Assembly: GCF_021190915.1 (NCBI RefSeq)
Contig: NZ_JAIOAP010000009.1
Coordinates: 215,647-279,646, forward strand
DNA: 64,000 nucleotides
DNA from: Cohnella silvisoli
Lineage (GTDB): Bacteria; Bacillota; Bacilli; Paenibacillales; Paenibacillaceae
Direction: 5' to 3'
Shown here: positions 26,822 through 36,366 of the stretch, piece after piece
Position numbering within the stretch: position 1 is the stretch's first letter
Layout: each line of letters opens with the position of its first letter
Position numbers and translations under genes: made by a program
The notes under the pieces: generated by a model
The model's input: only the letters and a program-made list of their open reading frames with translations
Told to the model about the DNA's origin: nothing
Databases searched by the model: none

Positions 26822-28921
26822 TCAATTTGTAAAATTTATCGATTGCCCCGCTCCGAATAGAACGAAACGTGCGCTGGGTGTTTCGAAAACAACCTCAATG
26901 GCGGCGTGCCCGGACTTGTCGCGGGTTACAGACACGCCCTCTGTATGCCAGAATACCGTATCCGGAAGGCCCCTCGTGATATAACGGTAAGTGCCCGGCG
27001 TGGAGGAAAATATCACGACTGCTCCCTTACCTGTTCTGGCTGACAGCTTCTCGTGAACCTCGGGAGCGCCGCCGACCTCTCCTTCCCTGACCGGATCGCT
27101 TTCCGTGATATCATCCCTAATCTGCTTGTAAAGCGCCATTACTTCACCGATCAATTGCCGTCCTTCATCCGATACCGCCGGAAGGTCTCCCCAGATGCCG
27201 TTCTGCCCAAGAATCAGCGAGCCGAGAGACATCAGTTGGTTATCTCGTGGATCATCCGGCAAATAGTGCGTCAGAAAAAGCACGGATGGAAACCACTTGT
27301 CGTAATTCAAGGGCGTTCGACAAATCCAACCTCTGGCCGGACCGGGATAGAAGAACACGTTCCAGAGGTCCGTTTCTCTGTCGATCGGTACATCGTAATT
27401 AAAATAGTAAGGCCCGTTATTGACGAGAAAATATTTTCCTGCGGACAGGAATGCAAGCCCTGCCGAGCGTCCTCCTTCCGTGATGTCAAAATCGACGATC
27501 ACCTCCGGACAAGCCTCGCACAGCTTGTCTACTATGCGGGTCATCGCCTGAATTTGCTGAAACGCGTAGCTGTCTGCCCGCTCTTGACGCGAGTGCTTCT
27601 CCATCCCATGGTCGTGGCTGGGATCCTCGCAGCCGTATTGTTCGATTGCATCCCATTTGAAGTAATCAACACCAACTTCCTTCGCTAGCCGGATCAGCTC
27701 GTCTGCGAAGGCATCGGCATAACGGCTGACCAGGCAGAAGGGCAAACTTTCCTCCGTCTCCCAAATTTCGAACGGCTTCGCCTTCTCTCCGCCTTTGGAC
27801 ATCACGCATTCGGGATGACGAATCGCCATCTCGCTCGATACGGCTGCGACCGTCGGATTGAACCAAAGCCCCAGCTTCATACCGTAGCTGTTCAGACGCT
27901 CCTTAACCTGCTTCAAACCGTCCGGGAACCGCTCGTTGCTGACCCGCCAATCACCCGTTTTCTCATACCAGCCTGTATCAAGAACATAGACGTCGATCCC
28001 CATCTCATGCGCCGCATCGATCTCCTTCAGCGTCCACGCCAGGTTCATGTCGTCCAAATATTTCTTCTTGCGCCAGTTGCGGTTGCGTTCCTGATAATTC
28101 CATGTGTTATAGAAAATATAAGGTTTACGGCTTTCCGAATTCAGCGTCTGATGCTGGAGCACGAAGGAACGGTAGTCGGAAGCAAGCGCAGCCTCGTTGC
28201 CTGTTCGCAATGCCGCCTGCAGCCAGACGGTGCTGTAAGGCCGTTCCCCGTCCGGACATTGCCCGTCAAGATAATTGCCCTTGACCGCCTCCAAGACAAC
28301 TTTCCGGTCAGGCGTCAATCGGTAGCGAATGAACGCGTCTGGAGACTGAGAGCCATGCTCGTAAGCAAACAGCGCTGACACCGTTCCGTCACCAGCCGTC
28401 AGCAAAGGACCCATCGCAGTCTGGCCGCTGTCGAAGTGTTGCTCGTAAAGCGGGCGCTCGGTCAGACAGAAGCTATGAACCAATTCCATAAATTCGGAGA
28501 AGCGGAGCTCCTTCGCCTCCGGGAAGTCGTCCAATGGGAGCGTCGCATAGCGGAGACGATCAACGCCTTGCCGCTTCGTGAGTCGCCTTCCATTTTCCGA
28601 GGTCAGTTCATAACGGAACCGGATGACTGAATTATCGTTGTCAGGCACCCGAACAATCCAATCAATCCGTAAATCCGATGCTCCATGAATCATGCCGCCA
28701 ACCCGGTATTCCGTGGTGCCGTTTCCCATCTGTCTTGGAGCCTCACGTTCGGCGACTGACTTCAACACAACCGGAATAAGTTCTCCCTCCATTTCGAACG
28801 CCGGGGCTCCAATAGCCCATTCCCTGCCGCTGCTCCGGTCGGTGATCGTCCAGAATCGCGCTTCCTCTCCATAGAATCCCAGCTCTACTCTTTCATTACG
28901 GCAAGTCCATAACTGCCTCAT
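26822..28921 (-). CDS. GH36-like alpha-galactosidase family enzyme
   Basis: A 699-residue cytoplasmic glycosidase of the melibiase type: N-terminal beta-supersandwich (~1-260), TIM barrel (~265-590) and beta C-terminal domain. The nucleophile motif is YFKWDA (Asp424), equivalent to the KWD/KYD of GH36. The acid/base strand reads VDFDITEGGRS (Asp477/Asp479), differing from the usual SSGGGR. VLDTGW at ~314-318 matches the substrate-binding strand of the family. Expected activity is release of alpha-linked galactose or a related sugar; the exact specificity is uncertain. The ATG overlaps the stop of the GH78-like gene by 4 bp, so it is the last gene of the locus D operon. Confidence 0.82.
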   Translation of the reverse strand: MRQLWTCRNERVELGFYGEEARFWTITDRSSGREWAIGAPAFEMEGELIPVVLKSVAEREAPRQMGNGTTEYRVGGMIHGASDLRIDWIVRVPDNDNSVIRFRYELTSENGRRLTKRQGVDRLRYATLPLDDFPEAKELRFSEFMELVHSFCLTERPLYEQHFDSGQTAMGPLLTAGDGTVSALFAYEHGSQSPDAFIRYRLTPDRKVVLEAVKGNYLDGQCPDGERPYSTVWLQAALRTGNEAALASDYRSFVLQHQTLNSESRKPYIFYNTWNYQERNRNWRKKKYLDDMNLAWTLKEIDAAHEMGIDVYVLDTGWYEKTGDWRVSNERFPDGLKQVKERLNSYGMKLGLWFNPTVAAVSSEMAIRHPECVMSKGGEKAKPFEIWETEESLPFCLVSRYADAFADELIRLAKEVGVDYFKWDAIEQYGCEDPSHDHGMEKHSRQERADSYAFQQIQAMTRIVDKLCEACPEVIVDFDITEGGRSAGLAFLSAGKYFLVNNGPYYFNYDVPIDRETDLWNVFFYPGPARGWICRTPLNYDKWFPSVLFLTHYLPDDPRDNQLMSLGSLILGQNGIWGDLPAVSDEGRQLIGEVMALYKQIRDDITESDPVREGEVGGAPEVHEKLSARTGKGAVVIFSSTPGTYRYITRGLPDTVFWHTEGVSVTRDKSGHAAIEVVFETPSARFVLFGAGQSINFTN

Positions 28922-31293
28922 ATCCCTATCACCCGCTTTAATGGCATACCGGTTGAATTCACAATATCAACCCGGTAATCAGAAGGAATTTGCATAGTCA
29001 ATTTCAATTCTCCATCCTTCTTCTCCCACTCGACTCGAATAACATCATCGCCAATAGGGATCGTACCCGAGCACGCGTTTAGTTCGACTGTTCCGGGGTG
29101 AAGCTCGATCGTTCTCCGAACGGGATCAATGCTCACACCAAGCAAATCTCGGTACAGGACACGCACGACATGGGAAGCAAACCCGTGATTGCAGCTGGCC
29201 ACGGGGCCGTCATGTTCCCATAAAGTACCGGTCGTCTTCGCCATATGTTCAAAGAAAGCAGGCAATTCCTTCAGCAACTGATTGGCGCAGCCCTCTAACG
29301 AAAGCACCTCCATCCGCATGAAGTTGCCGACCAACTGATTGGTATGGGGAATATGCGGATAGTTCCTCGCCTCCCCTCTATACAGGGGACCGAATTGTTC
29401 TAGAAGTATGCGGAACAATTCGGGGTAGGAAGCGCTGTCGGCTATTCCGAAGAAGAAAGCATAATACTGGCAAACTTCCGAAATGTGATTCTCTGCTTCC
29501 AAATGCCCATCGATGCGAACGGCGTTGTCGACGAAAAATTGTCCGTTGAAGGACTGTTCCCGAACCGTGGCCCGCACCTGTTCCGCATCCTTCTCCCATT
29601 CAGCGATTTCGTACAAGCGGGCGGCTGCGGACAATGCTCCCGCGTAGAGCATGTTCGTCGGGTAATTCACATCCTGCACCCATTCGTTGGCATCCGTACA
29701 CTCGACGAAGATCCATCCGTCCAACCTCTCCAGAAGCCCGTCTTCGTTTCGGAAACCTTCGAAGTAACGGAACAACGCACATACCTTCGTCTTGAACGCC
29801 TGCGCCATCTCTGCGTCACCGCTTCTGAGGACGTATTCCTCCAGTTGGACGACAAACCACAGCCCCCAGTTCGGAATGAAATTGCCGTCGTAATGATCCG
29901 CCGGATAACACATCGGCAGCATCCCTTCCGGTAAATTCCTGAAACCCGAAGGCAGCAAATAATTTTCGAAGAAAAATCGTTCCAAGCCCGTGTGCCCGCT
30001 AACATCGAACGCCGTCCGCGCGGTAAAGAAGCTGTCGCACAACCAGCCGGCCCTCTCGCGCGAAGGACAATCCATGAAGACGTCAACCGTGTTCTGACGG
30101 TAGGTTTCGATGCCGGCCCTGAAGATCGAATCGATCGCCGCATTACCGCTGGAAAATGCAGCCCGGTCGACATCCGCGTTGGCGTATTCCCGCAAGTATA
30201 ACCCCCGGACTTGAGCTTCCCCTTTCAGTACAAGAAGCTTTAAATACCGCATCGAATTCGGTTCCAAAGCTTCGATCTCATAGGTTCCCGGCTGCAACTC
30301 ATAACCGATGACATTGACGGCATCCAAGCGCAGAAAATCAATATCCCCATCTGTCAGAACCTCGTCGAACAAGAAATATAACCGGGTCGGCACCGAACAC
30401 GCTATGGATGCTCCGACGAATCCGGTTAGATTTGTGCCGAAATCAACAATCTGGTAACCAAACTCTCCGAGTTTCAACGCTGCATCCAGGTCATAGGGGA
30501 TATGCAACTCTTGCCGCACATCGGCGACTGCCTCCTGAAGAAACAAAGACGGAATCGTCTCCAACGCTTCCTCTCGATAGCCAAGATACGTGGACCCGAC
30601 TCCCGTCAGGGAACGATCCTTGCGGTAATTGTCGAGCTGCCCTCGCATGGTTACGGTTCCTTGCTGAATCCGGGCTTCAGGGTGCCTCAAGGTAAAGTCG
30701 GGATAAGCGATCCCCCGCGAGAGCAGCGACTTATCCTCAACGACATTCCATTGCGCGGACGTACAGAATGGCGCAACGGATGATTTTCGCCAATCCGCAT
30801 ACCAAGGATAAAGACGATAAACTTCCGTGAAGGCCCGTTGAAAGCTGTACCTCTGCGTCTTGCGAATCCGCTCGCTTAATAGACCGGCCTCGAATCCAGC
30901 CTGATCACCCGCTCCCGTTGACGCCAGCACCAGACCGTCGTCACGGACGACCTCAGCCTGGACAAAAGAAGGTTGGTCAAGCGTGTAGAAGCTGTTCACG
31001 TTGTACCCTGCTACTTCGATCGCCACGGTTACGTCTCCATCAATTATCTCTTCCGGAAGCTCCCATTCGTCGATCCTGTAATAGCCGTGCGGGGCCGCCG
31101 CCGGGCCGTGACCGATGAATTTTCCATTCGCGAAGCACCGGTAAATAGAAGATGCGGCGATGCGCAGCTTCAATCGTTCTCCGGGTTCTCCATGAACGAT
31201 TGCCCGATAACCCGCAAAAACGTTCTTTTCAGTCTCCAAGCCAGTCAGCCAAATGGGCTGGGCTTTCCTAAAACTTCCCGAACTTTTGTTCAT
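28918..31293 (-). CDS. GH78-like alpha-L-rhamnosidase
   Basis: A 792-residue protein with N-terminal beta domains (~1-370), an (alpha/alpha)6 barrel (~390-700) and a beta C-terminal domain, the usual GH78 order. The diagnostic stretch FMDCPSRERAGWLCD (406-420) corresponds to the DCPQRDERxGWxGD signature that contains the catalytic acid in GH78. It lacks a signal peptide, so it would remove terminal rhamnose (or a similar sugar) from imported oligosaccharides. ATG at 31293 is chosen because GGAG lies 9 bp upstream; TTG at 31308 is in frame but unsupported. It follows the MalG-like permease by 21 bp and overlaps the next gene by 4 bp. Confidence 0.85.
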   Translation of the reverse strand: MNKSSGSFRKAQPIWLTGLETEKNVFAGYRAIVHGEPGERLKLRIAASSIYRCFANGKFIGHGPAAAPHGYYRIDEWELPEEIIDGDVTVAIEVAGYNVNSFYTLDQPSFVQAEVVRDDGLVLASTGAGDQAGFEAGLLSERIRKTQRYSFQRAFTEVYRLYPWYADWRKSSVAPFCTSAQWNVVEDKSLLSRGIAYPDFTLRHPEARIQQGTVTMRGQLDNYRKDRSLTGVGSTYLGYREEALETIPSLFLQEAVADVRQELHIPYDLDAALKLGEFGYQIVDFGTNLTGFVGASIACSVPTRLYFLFDEVLTDGDIDFLRLDAVNVIGYELQPGTYEIEALEPNSMRYLKLLVLKGEAQVRGLYLREYANADVDRAAFSSGNAAIDSIFRAGIETYRQNTVDVFMDCPSRERAGWLCDSFFTARTAFDVSGHTGLERFFFENYLLPSGFRNLPEGMLPMCYPADHYDGNFIPNWGLWFVVQLEEYVLRSGDAEMAQAFKTKVCALFRYFEGFRNEDGLLERLDGWIFVECTDANEWVQDVNYPTNMLYAGALSAAARLYEIAEWEKDAEQVRATVREQSFNGQFFVDNAVRIDGHLEAENHISEVCQYYAFFFGIADSASYPELFRILLEQFGPLYRGEARNYPHIPHTNQLVGNFMRMEVLSLEGCANQLLKELPAFFEHMAKTTGTLWEHDGPVASCNHGFASHVVRVLYRDLLGVSIDPVRRTIELHPGTVELNACSGTIPIGDDVIRVEWEKKDGELKLTMQIPSDYRVDIVNSTGMPLKRVIGI

Positions 31294-31314
31294 ATTGGTC
31301 AACTCCAACTCAAA

Positions 31315-32136
31315 CTATCCTTTAATCGCGCCTGCAGTCATTTCCTCGATGATAAACCTTTGACCGATCGAATAAACCAGCAGGATGGGCAGCATAGCAA
31401 TAATCAAATCAGCGAAAACGTAGTTCCAATCCGTCCCGAATTTCGATTTAAACATATATACGGAAAGCGGAATCGTCCATTTTTCCGAATTGCTGAGCAA
31501 ATACAACGGCCATTGAAAATCGTTCCAAACCCCGAGAAACACAAATACGGTCGCAGTGGTGATAGACGGAAGGAGCAACGGCAAAATAATTCGGATAAAG
31601 AGGCCAAATCCTTGCGAGCCGTCTACGAAGGCGGATTCATCGATTTCCTTCGGAATCGATTTGACGAAGCCGGTCATCATCAGAATAATGAAAGGCGCAT
31701 TTAACGCGGAATATAAGAGGATCACTCCAAAGAATTGATTGTTCATATGAAGGATCTGGAGAAATTTAATGGTTGGGATAATCGAAGGAGGGGCAATTAA
31801 CCCTGCTACGAAAATGATATAAATAATAGCCGTCACTCGTCCTGAACGCCGCGCTAGGATAAACGCGGCCAATACGCCAATCCCGATCGTGAGGAGAACA
31901 GACCCTACCGTAACAATGCCACTATTCGTAAGCCCCCGAAGCATATTTCCTTGTTCGAATACGACCGAAAAGTTGCTCCACATCCACTTGCTCGGCAGCG
32001 CAAGCGACATAAGCGCCGCCTCTTTCACATTTTTCAAAGAGCTTAGAACAATGAATAGAAGCGGGATTATGATCAGCAAACTTAGCAAACACATGATCAG
32101 AAATTTAATAAACGGAAGCAGCGTCTTGGCTTTCAT
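31315..32136 (-). CDS. Carbohydrate ABC transporter permease, MalG-like
   Basis: A 273-residue membrane subunit of the locus D importer with six hydrophobic segments and an EAA-type loop DESAFVDGSQGFGLFIRIILP, in which the first Ala is replaced by Ser. GGGAGG precedes the ATG. It overlaps the upstream permease by 4 bp. The binding partner is the lipoprotein at 33052-34401. Confidence 0.93.
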   Translation of the reverse strand: MKAKTLLPFIKFLIMCLLSLLIIIPLLFIVLSSLKNVKEAALMSLALPSKWMWSNFSVVFEQGNMLRGLTNSGIVTVGSVLLTIGIGVLAAFILARRSGRVTAIIYIIFVAGLIAPPSIIPTIKFLQILHMNNQFFGVILLYSALNAPFIILMMTGFVKSIPKEIDESAFVDGSQGFGLFIRIILPLLLPSITTATVFVFLGVWNDFQWPLYLLSNSEKWTIPLSVYMFKSKFGTDWNYVFADLIIAMLPILLVYSIGQRFIIEEMTAGAIKG

Positions 32137-33002
32137 AATTGAACCTCCCGTTTACGCAATACGTATAAAGCGATAAACGAAATGACGGCTATGGCGATAA
32201 ACAAACATACATTTGCCGCGGTTCCATAGGCGTACATGCCTTCCGAAAATTGATCGAAGATATACGTATTCACGACTTCGGTCGCGTCGCCCGGGCCGCC
32301 GCTCGTTAAAGCAAAAACGATTTCAAATACTTTGAGCGAGCCGATTAAGCTCAATATGACATTGATCGTGAAGGAGGGAGCGAGCAATGGAAAAACCACA
32401 TGCCGAACCCGTTTGAAATAGCTGCTTCCATCAATAATAGAAGCTTCGATCATCTCTTTGGGAATCATCAGGATCCCTGCAATATAGATCGCCATCGTAA
32501 ATCCGGAATACTGCCATACGTTGGCAACGGAAATGGAGTATAACGCAACATCCGCATTGCCTAGCCAATCCGTTGTGATAAAGTCCAACCCCAGAAATCT
32601 AAGAAATTCGTTCAGGATGCCATCCGGTTGATAGATTGCCGAGAATACGTACCCGATGATTAATGTGCTTAATACGCATGGAAGAAAGAAGATCGTCCGA
32701 AACCAATTCCGCCCGACGATTCGGCTTGTCAGAACAAGGGCTAGGCATAAACCTAGCCCGTTCTGCAATACGGTAACGATTATGGCGTAAATCATCGTGT
32801 GCTTCATCGCATTCATTAAGTCACCGACATCCAGAAGATCTCTGTACTGCTGGAGTCCGACGAATTGAATGCTTTCTTTATAAATATTCCAATCCGTCAC
32901 GGAATAATAGAACCCGGAAAGCGTTGGAATGATATAAAGCGACCCATAAATCAATAGCACCGGAAGCAGAAGCCATAGAGGATACATCTTTCTGATGTGC
33001 AT
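32133..33002 (-). CDS. Carbohydrate ABC transporter permease, MalF-like
   Basis: A 289-residue partner subunit of the locus D importer with six membrane segments and the loop IEASIIDGSSYFKRVRHVVFP. The start is ATG with GGGAG about 12 bp upstream. It lies 49 bp downstream of the binding-protein gene and is coupled to the next permease through a 4-bp overlap. Confidence 0.93.
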   Translation of the reverse strand: MHIRKMYPLWLLLPVLLIYGSLYIIPTLSGFYYSVTDWNIYKESIQFVGLQQYRDLLDVGDLMNAMKHTMIYAIIVTVLQNGLGLCLALVLTSRIVGRNWFRTIFFLPCVLSTLIIGYVFSAIYQPDGILNEFLRFLGLDFITTDWLGNADVALYSISVANVWQYSGFTMAIYIAGILMIPKEMIEASIIDGSSYFKRVRHVVFPLLAPSFTINVILSLIGSLKVFEIVFALTSGGPGDATEVVNTYIFDQFSEGMYAYGTAANVCLFIAIAVISFIALYVLRKREVQL

Positions 33003-33051
33003 GATTTACTCAACTCCCTACCCGAAAGCTTTCTCTAATTGAGTTTCTGCC

Positions 33052-34401
33052 TTACCAGCCGGCAAGGCCTGCCGCTTTAGCAGCTGTATCCATGTTCTTT
33101 TGTAACGCCTTAGCAACCTCTACAGCCGTTTTATCCCCGCCGTATAGCGATTGCAATTCTTTGGCAAAATCCCCAATCGACACCGTCGTCAAGCCATTAA
33201 AAAATGGTGCAGCTTTTCCCGCGTCAACAATCGGTTTTAAATCCGCGGTTCCTTGATTCAAAGGAGCTTCAATACCTAACCAGCTTGGCATGGTTTTGGC
33301 AGCGTCATAATATTGTTTTAAAATCTCAGGCTCCGCTAAGTAGGCAAGCAACTCTTTGGCTTGCTCTACATTTGGCGAATTTTTAAGAGCATAGGCGGCT
33401 TGAGGATCGGAAATCCCGACAAAGCTGCCGGCTTCGAACGGCTGCGGGAACATCCCGATTGGCGCATCAGGATATTTGGCTAGCAGCGTCGGCAATGCCC
33501 AGTCGGCATTCACAACCATAGCGGATTTACCCGTAGCAAGCTCGTCAAGCGATAAATCGTAAGTGCCCGAAAATAGATTTTTATTCGCATATCCTTTATT
33601 CACGATATCCACTTGTTTTTGCAGTAAATCGATGAATTCGGGAATTTGGTCCAGCGTTACTTGGTGCGTATTGATTTTTTCCATCAGATCCGGTTGTTTG
33701 TCCAATAGGTTAGCAAAACCGCTGAACGAGAACACTTGCAGCGGCCAGCCATCTTTACCCGCTTCATAGAAAGGCGTAATCCCGGCTGCTTTGATTTTTT
33801 CGCTGACAGCCAACAATTCATCGTAGGTTTGGGGAACCGCCAGTCCTAAATCGGCAAAAACCTTCTTATTGTAAAGAACCCCGGATACGTTCATCCCACT
33901 GGTCGGAATGCCGTAGATTTTCCCGCCTTCATTCAAGTAATACTTGGTAATGGTGGGATTAACTCGTGACATATAGGGTTCGTCCGTCAATTCGACCAGA
34001 TTTTTCTCGGGATTCAACTTTTTGATCGCGCTGCTCTGGCTGAAGAAGAACAACACGTCCGGTACATCCTTTGTTGCAAGTTTCGTTAATACCAATTGTT
34101 CGAAGTTATCCGAAACAATCTGCAGATCCACTTTATTGCCGCTTTTCTGTTCATAACCTTTCATGATTTCCGCCCAAGGTCCCCCTTTGGCCCAATCGGC
34201 GTGCATCATAACTTTAAGCGTCACCGGATCTTTCTTAGGCGCAGCCGTCTCGGAAGCTTGCGCTTGTGCCGTTTCCGATGCGGTTGCGGATGCGGTTGCG
34301 GTTGATTCCGAAGATTCAGCCGCTTTCCCTCCGCACGCCGTCATGACGACCAACAACATCATGGCCAATAACGCAAACCATACCCTCTTTTTTCTTTGCA
34401 T
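33052..34401 (-). CDS. Sugar ABC transporter solute-binding lipoprotein
   Basis: A 449-residue family 1 binding protein of the locus D importer. The signal sequence ends in MTAC with lipidated Cys23; a Ser/Thr/Ala-rich tether follows before the binding domain. GGAGGG precedes the ATG. It is the first gene of a five-gene minus-strand operon (binding protein, two permeases, GH78-like, GH36-like). It is transcribed divergently from a two-component pair, which probably activates it. Confidence 0.94.
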   Translation of the reverse strand: MQRKKRVWFALLAMMLLVVMTACGGKAAESSESTATASATASETAQAQASETAAPKKDPVTLKVMMHADWAKGGPWAEIMKGYEQKSGNKVDLQIVSDNFEQLVLTKLATKDVPDVLFFFSQSSAIKKLNPEKNLVELTDEPYMSRVNPTITKYYLNEGGKIYGIPTSGMNVSGVLYNKKVFADLGLAVPQTYDELLAVSEKIKAAGITPFYEAGKDGWPLQVFSFSGFANLLDKQPDLMEKINTHQVTLDQIPEFIDLLQKQVDIVNKGYANKNLFSGTYDLSLDELATGKSAMVVNADWALPTLLAKYPDAPIGMFPQPFEAGSFVGISDPQAAYALKNSPNVEQAKELLAYLAEPEILKQYYDAAKTMPSWLGIEAPLNQGTADLKPIVDAGKAAPFFNGLTTVSIGDFAKELQSLYGGDKTAVEVAKALQKNMDTAAKAAGLAGW

Positions 34402-34490
34402 GCTCGTAACCCTCCAAGTCGCATAATGGATGAATGTTATTACTTGTTTAACAATACGGTCCTTTTATTTTAATGGAAATGGAAAATCTC

Positions 34491-34549
34491 TAGATCGCGT
34501 TTTGTAAAATTTATAGATCGCGTTTCCCCTGAACCAACCGTGCTATACT
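34491..34549 (+). promoter_or_regulatory. Direct-repeat activator sites and -10 box of the locus D kinase gene
   Basis: TAGATCGCGTTT occurs at 34491-34502 and 34514-34525, with the preceding AAAAT also repeated, 23 bp apart. TATACT (34544-34549) is a good -10 placed so that the second repeat overlaps the weak -35 region. Two direct repeats about two helical turns apart next to -35 are the usual arrangement for AraC-type activators. The response regulator at 36366 is the obvious candidate. Confidence 0.55.
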
Positions 34550-34560
34550 TGTTTTCAGGG

Positions 34561-36366
34561 GTGATTTTTCTGCGGAGGCTCAGTATCCAGGCAAAACTGT
34601 TTCTTGCTTTCACTTTGTGCATGAATTTAATTATCGGGCTATTAAGCTATCTCTACTACCAGCAAACTTCGAACGTCATATGGGAGAGAAACAAGGAAGC
34701 AACCCAGCAGATGCTGCTTCGCTTTGGCTCATCGGTCGACCGTTTATTCAAGGATATCGATCGAATTTCGGCGCAAACCCTGTACGATCCGGAAATAAAC
34801 GCTTATTTTAACGCCCCCGATCCGAATTTCGATAATTCGTATTCTACTTTCGTCAAACTTCAGAGATTGACAAACCTACTGCAAAATTTTAACGGACCGG
34901 CTTTGACAGCCAAACGAATTATCATTTTCAACTTGAATGGGGATCATATCGATTACGGTTTGAATTGGGATACCTATCCTAGCTTGAAGGAGCGTTTCTC
35001 CTTTGCCGATTGGATACAGCCTACTATTCAGAAAAACGGAGATAAAGAGCTGGTCCCTCCGCGACCGACAGAGTGGCAGACCACCGGCGAGCTAGTCTTC
35101 TCTATATCGCGACTAATGAATCGAAATACATTAATAGAGGTCCAACAACCGTACTCTCTTCTGGAACAGACGGTGACGGAAGGAATTACTCCGGAGTCAG
35201 CCGCCAGCATCTATATTTATGACGACGCTGGGCGTATCTTCTATCCTTATGGACTCTCTCAAATTCCTTTTAAACTGGACCGCAATATAGCAGATCCGAA
35301 CGGAACGGAAATCATTCATTCGGAAACGGGCGAACCCAACATTATTAATCTTGAGCATTCCTCTTACACCGGTTTGAACATTGCTTTGCTCCAGCCCAAA
35401 GATGTTCTATTGAAGCCGATTCGTCAACTGCACGTCCTAAGCTTTATTATCATCGGAGCGGCTGAACTTCTTGCCTTGCTGCTTTCCTACTTGATCGCCA
35501 AAACGATTACTTCGCCCATACTCAAGCTGCAGCGGTACGTTCGTAAAGTTGATTTGGACAATGTTCCGACCTCGTTGTCTCCCATGGAATTTAAATATTC
35601 CTACGAGGTGAACGAACTATATGAAACCTTCGTCAAAATGACCTTAGGACTCCATGGATCCATGAATCAGGTGATCGACTTGCAAAACAGGGAAAATATC
35701 GCCCAAATGCAAGCCTTGTACGCGCAGATGAATCCTCATTTTCTATATAATACCCTGACCTCAATCGGCAGGCGGGCGGAAGAATCGGCGGACCCCCAAG
35801 TCGCTCAGATGTGTTACAAGCTGACCCAGATGATGAGATACAGCACCTTATCCATCTCAACTCCCGTGACCATTCAAGAGGAATTGACGCACGCAGCTTC
35901 GTATCTTGAACTGATGAAGGTGCGTTTCGAGCACCAGTTTCATTATGAGGTGGAGCTCGACCCCGCTATCAAGACAGAATTCGTGCCCAAGCTGATCTTA
36001 CAGCCGTTGCTGGAAAATTGCTTCACCCATGGCTTTCAAAAAGTGGAACCCCCCTGGACCATTCGAGTTGTCATCCAACAGGAACGGGAGGATTCGAACA
36101 GTTGGAGCATATGCATCATTGATAATGGAATCGGTTTTGAGCAAGCGGCGCTAGATAGAGTCCAGGGAATCATTAACACACTTCATTCCGGGCAAGCGCC
36201 CGAGCTGCAACAAATTACTACGCGCGGACTTGGAAACGTCGGGGTTGAAAATACGTTGACTAGATGCCGTATGTTCTGGAACGATCGGGTACGTTTTACC
36301 GTTCGCAATTTACATGAAGGTACCGAAATCAGAATCCAAATCAACAAGCCGGAGGGGAGTGCCTAA
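34561..36366 (+). CDS. YesM-like sensor histidine kinase
   Basis: A ~600-residue membrane kinase with two membrane segments (~10-33 and ~292-313) around one extracytoplasmic sensor, a HAMP linker, and a LytS/YesM-type kinase domain. The phospho-acceptor motif is QMNPHFLYNTLTS (His393), with the ATP-binding motifs NGIGFE and GLGNVG. Start choice is uncertain. An in-frame GTG at 34540 precedes the apparent -10 at 34544-34549 and is unlikely. GTG at 34561 is used here; AGGGGTG is well placed for a non-standard CTG at 34570. It overlaps the response-regulator gene by 1 bp. Confidence 0.88.
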   Translation: MIFLRRLSIQAKLFLAFTLCMNLIIGLLSYLYYQQTSNVIWERNKEATQQMLLRFGSSVDRLFKDIDRISAQTLYDPEINAYFNAPDPNFDNSYSTFVKLQRLTNLLQNFNGPALTAKRIIIFNLNGDHIDYGLNWDTYPSLKERFSFADWIQPTIQKNGDKELVPPRPTEWQTTGELVFSISRLMNRNTLIEVQQPYSLLEQTVTEGITPESAASIYIYDDAGRIFYPYGLSQIPFKLDRNIADPNGTEIIHSETGEPNIINLEHSSYTGLNIALLQPKDVLLKPIRQLHVLSFIIIGAAELLALLLSYLIAKTITSPILKLQRYVRKVDLDNVPTSLSPMEFKYSYEVNELYETFVKMTLGLHGSMNQVIDLQNRENIAQMQALYAQMNPHFLYNTLTSIGRRAEESADPQVAQMCYKLTQMMRYSTLSISTPVTIQEELTHAASYLELMKVRFEHQFHYEVELDPAIKTEFVPKLILQPLLENCFTHGFQKVEPPWTIRVVIQQEREDSNSWSICIIDNGIGFEQAALDRVQGIINTLHSGQAPELQQITTRGLGNVGVENTLTRCRMFWNDRVRFTVRNLHEGTEIRIQINKPEGSA

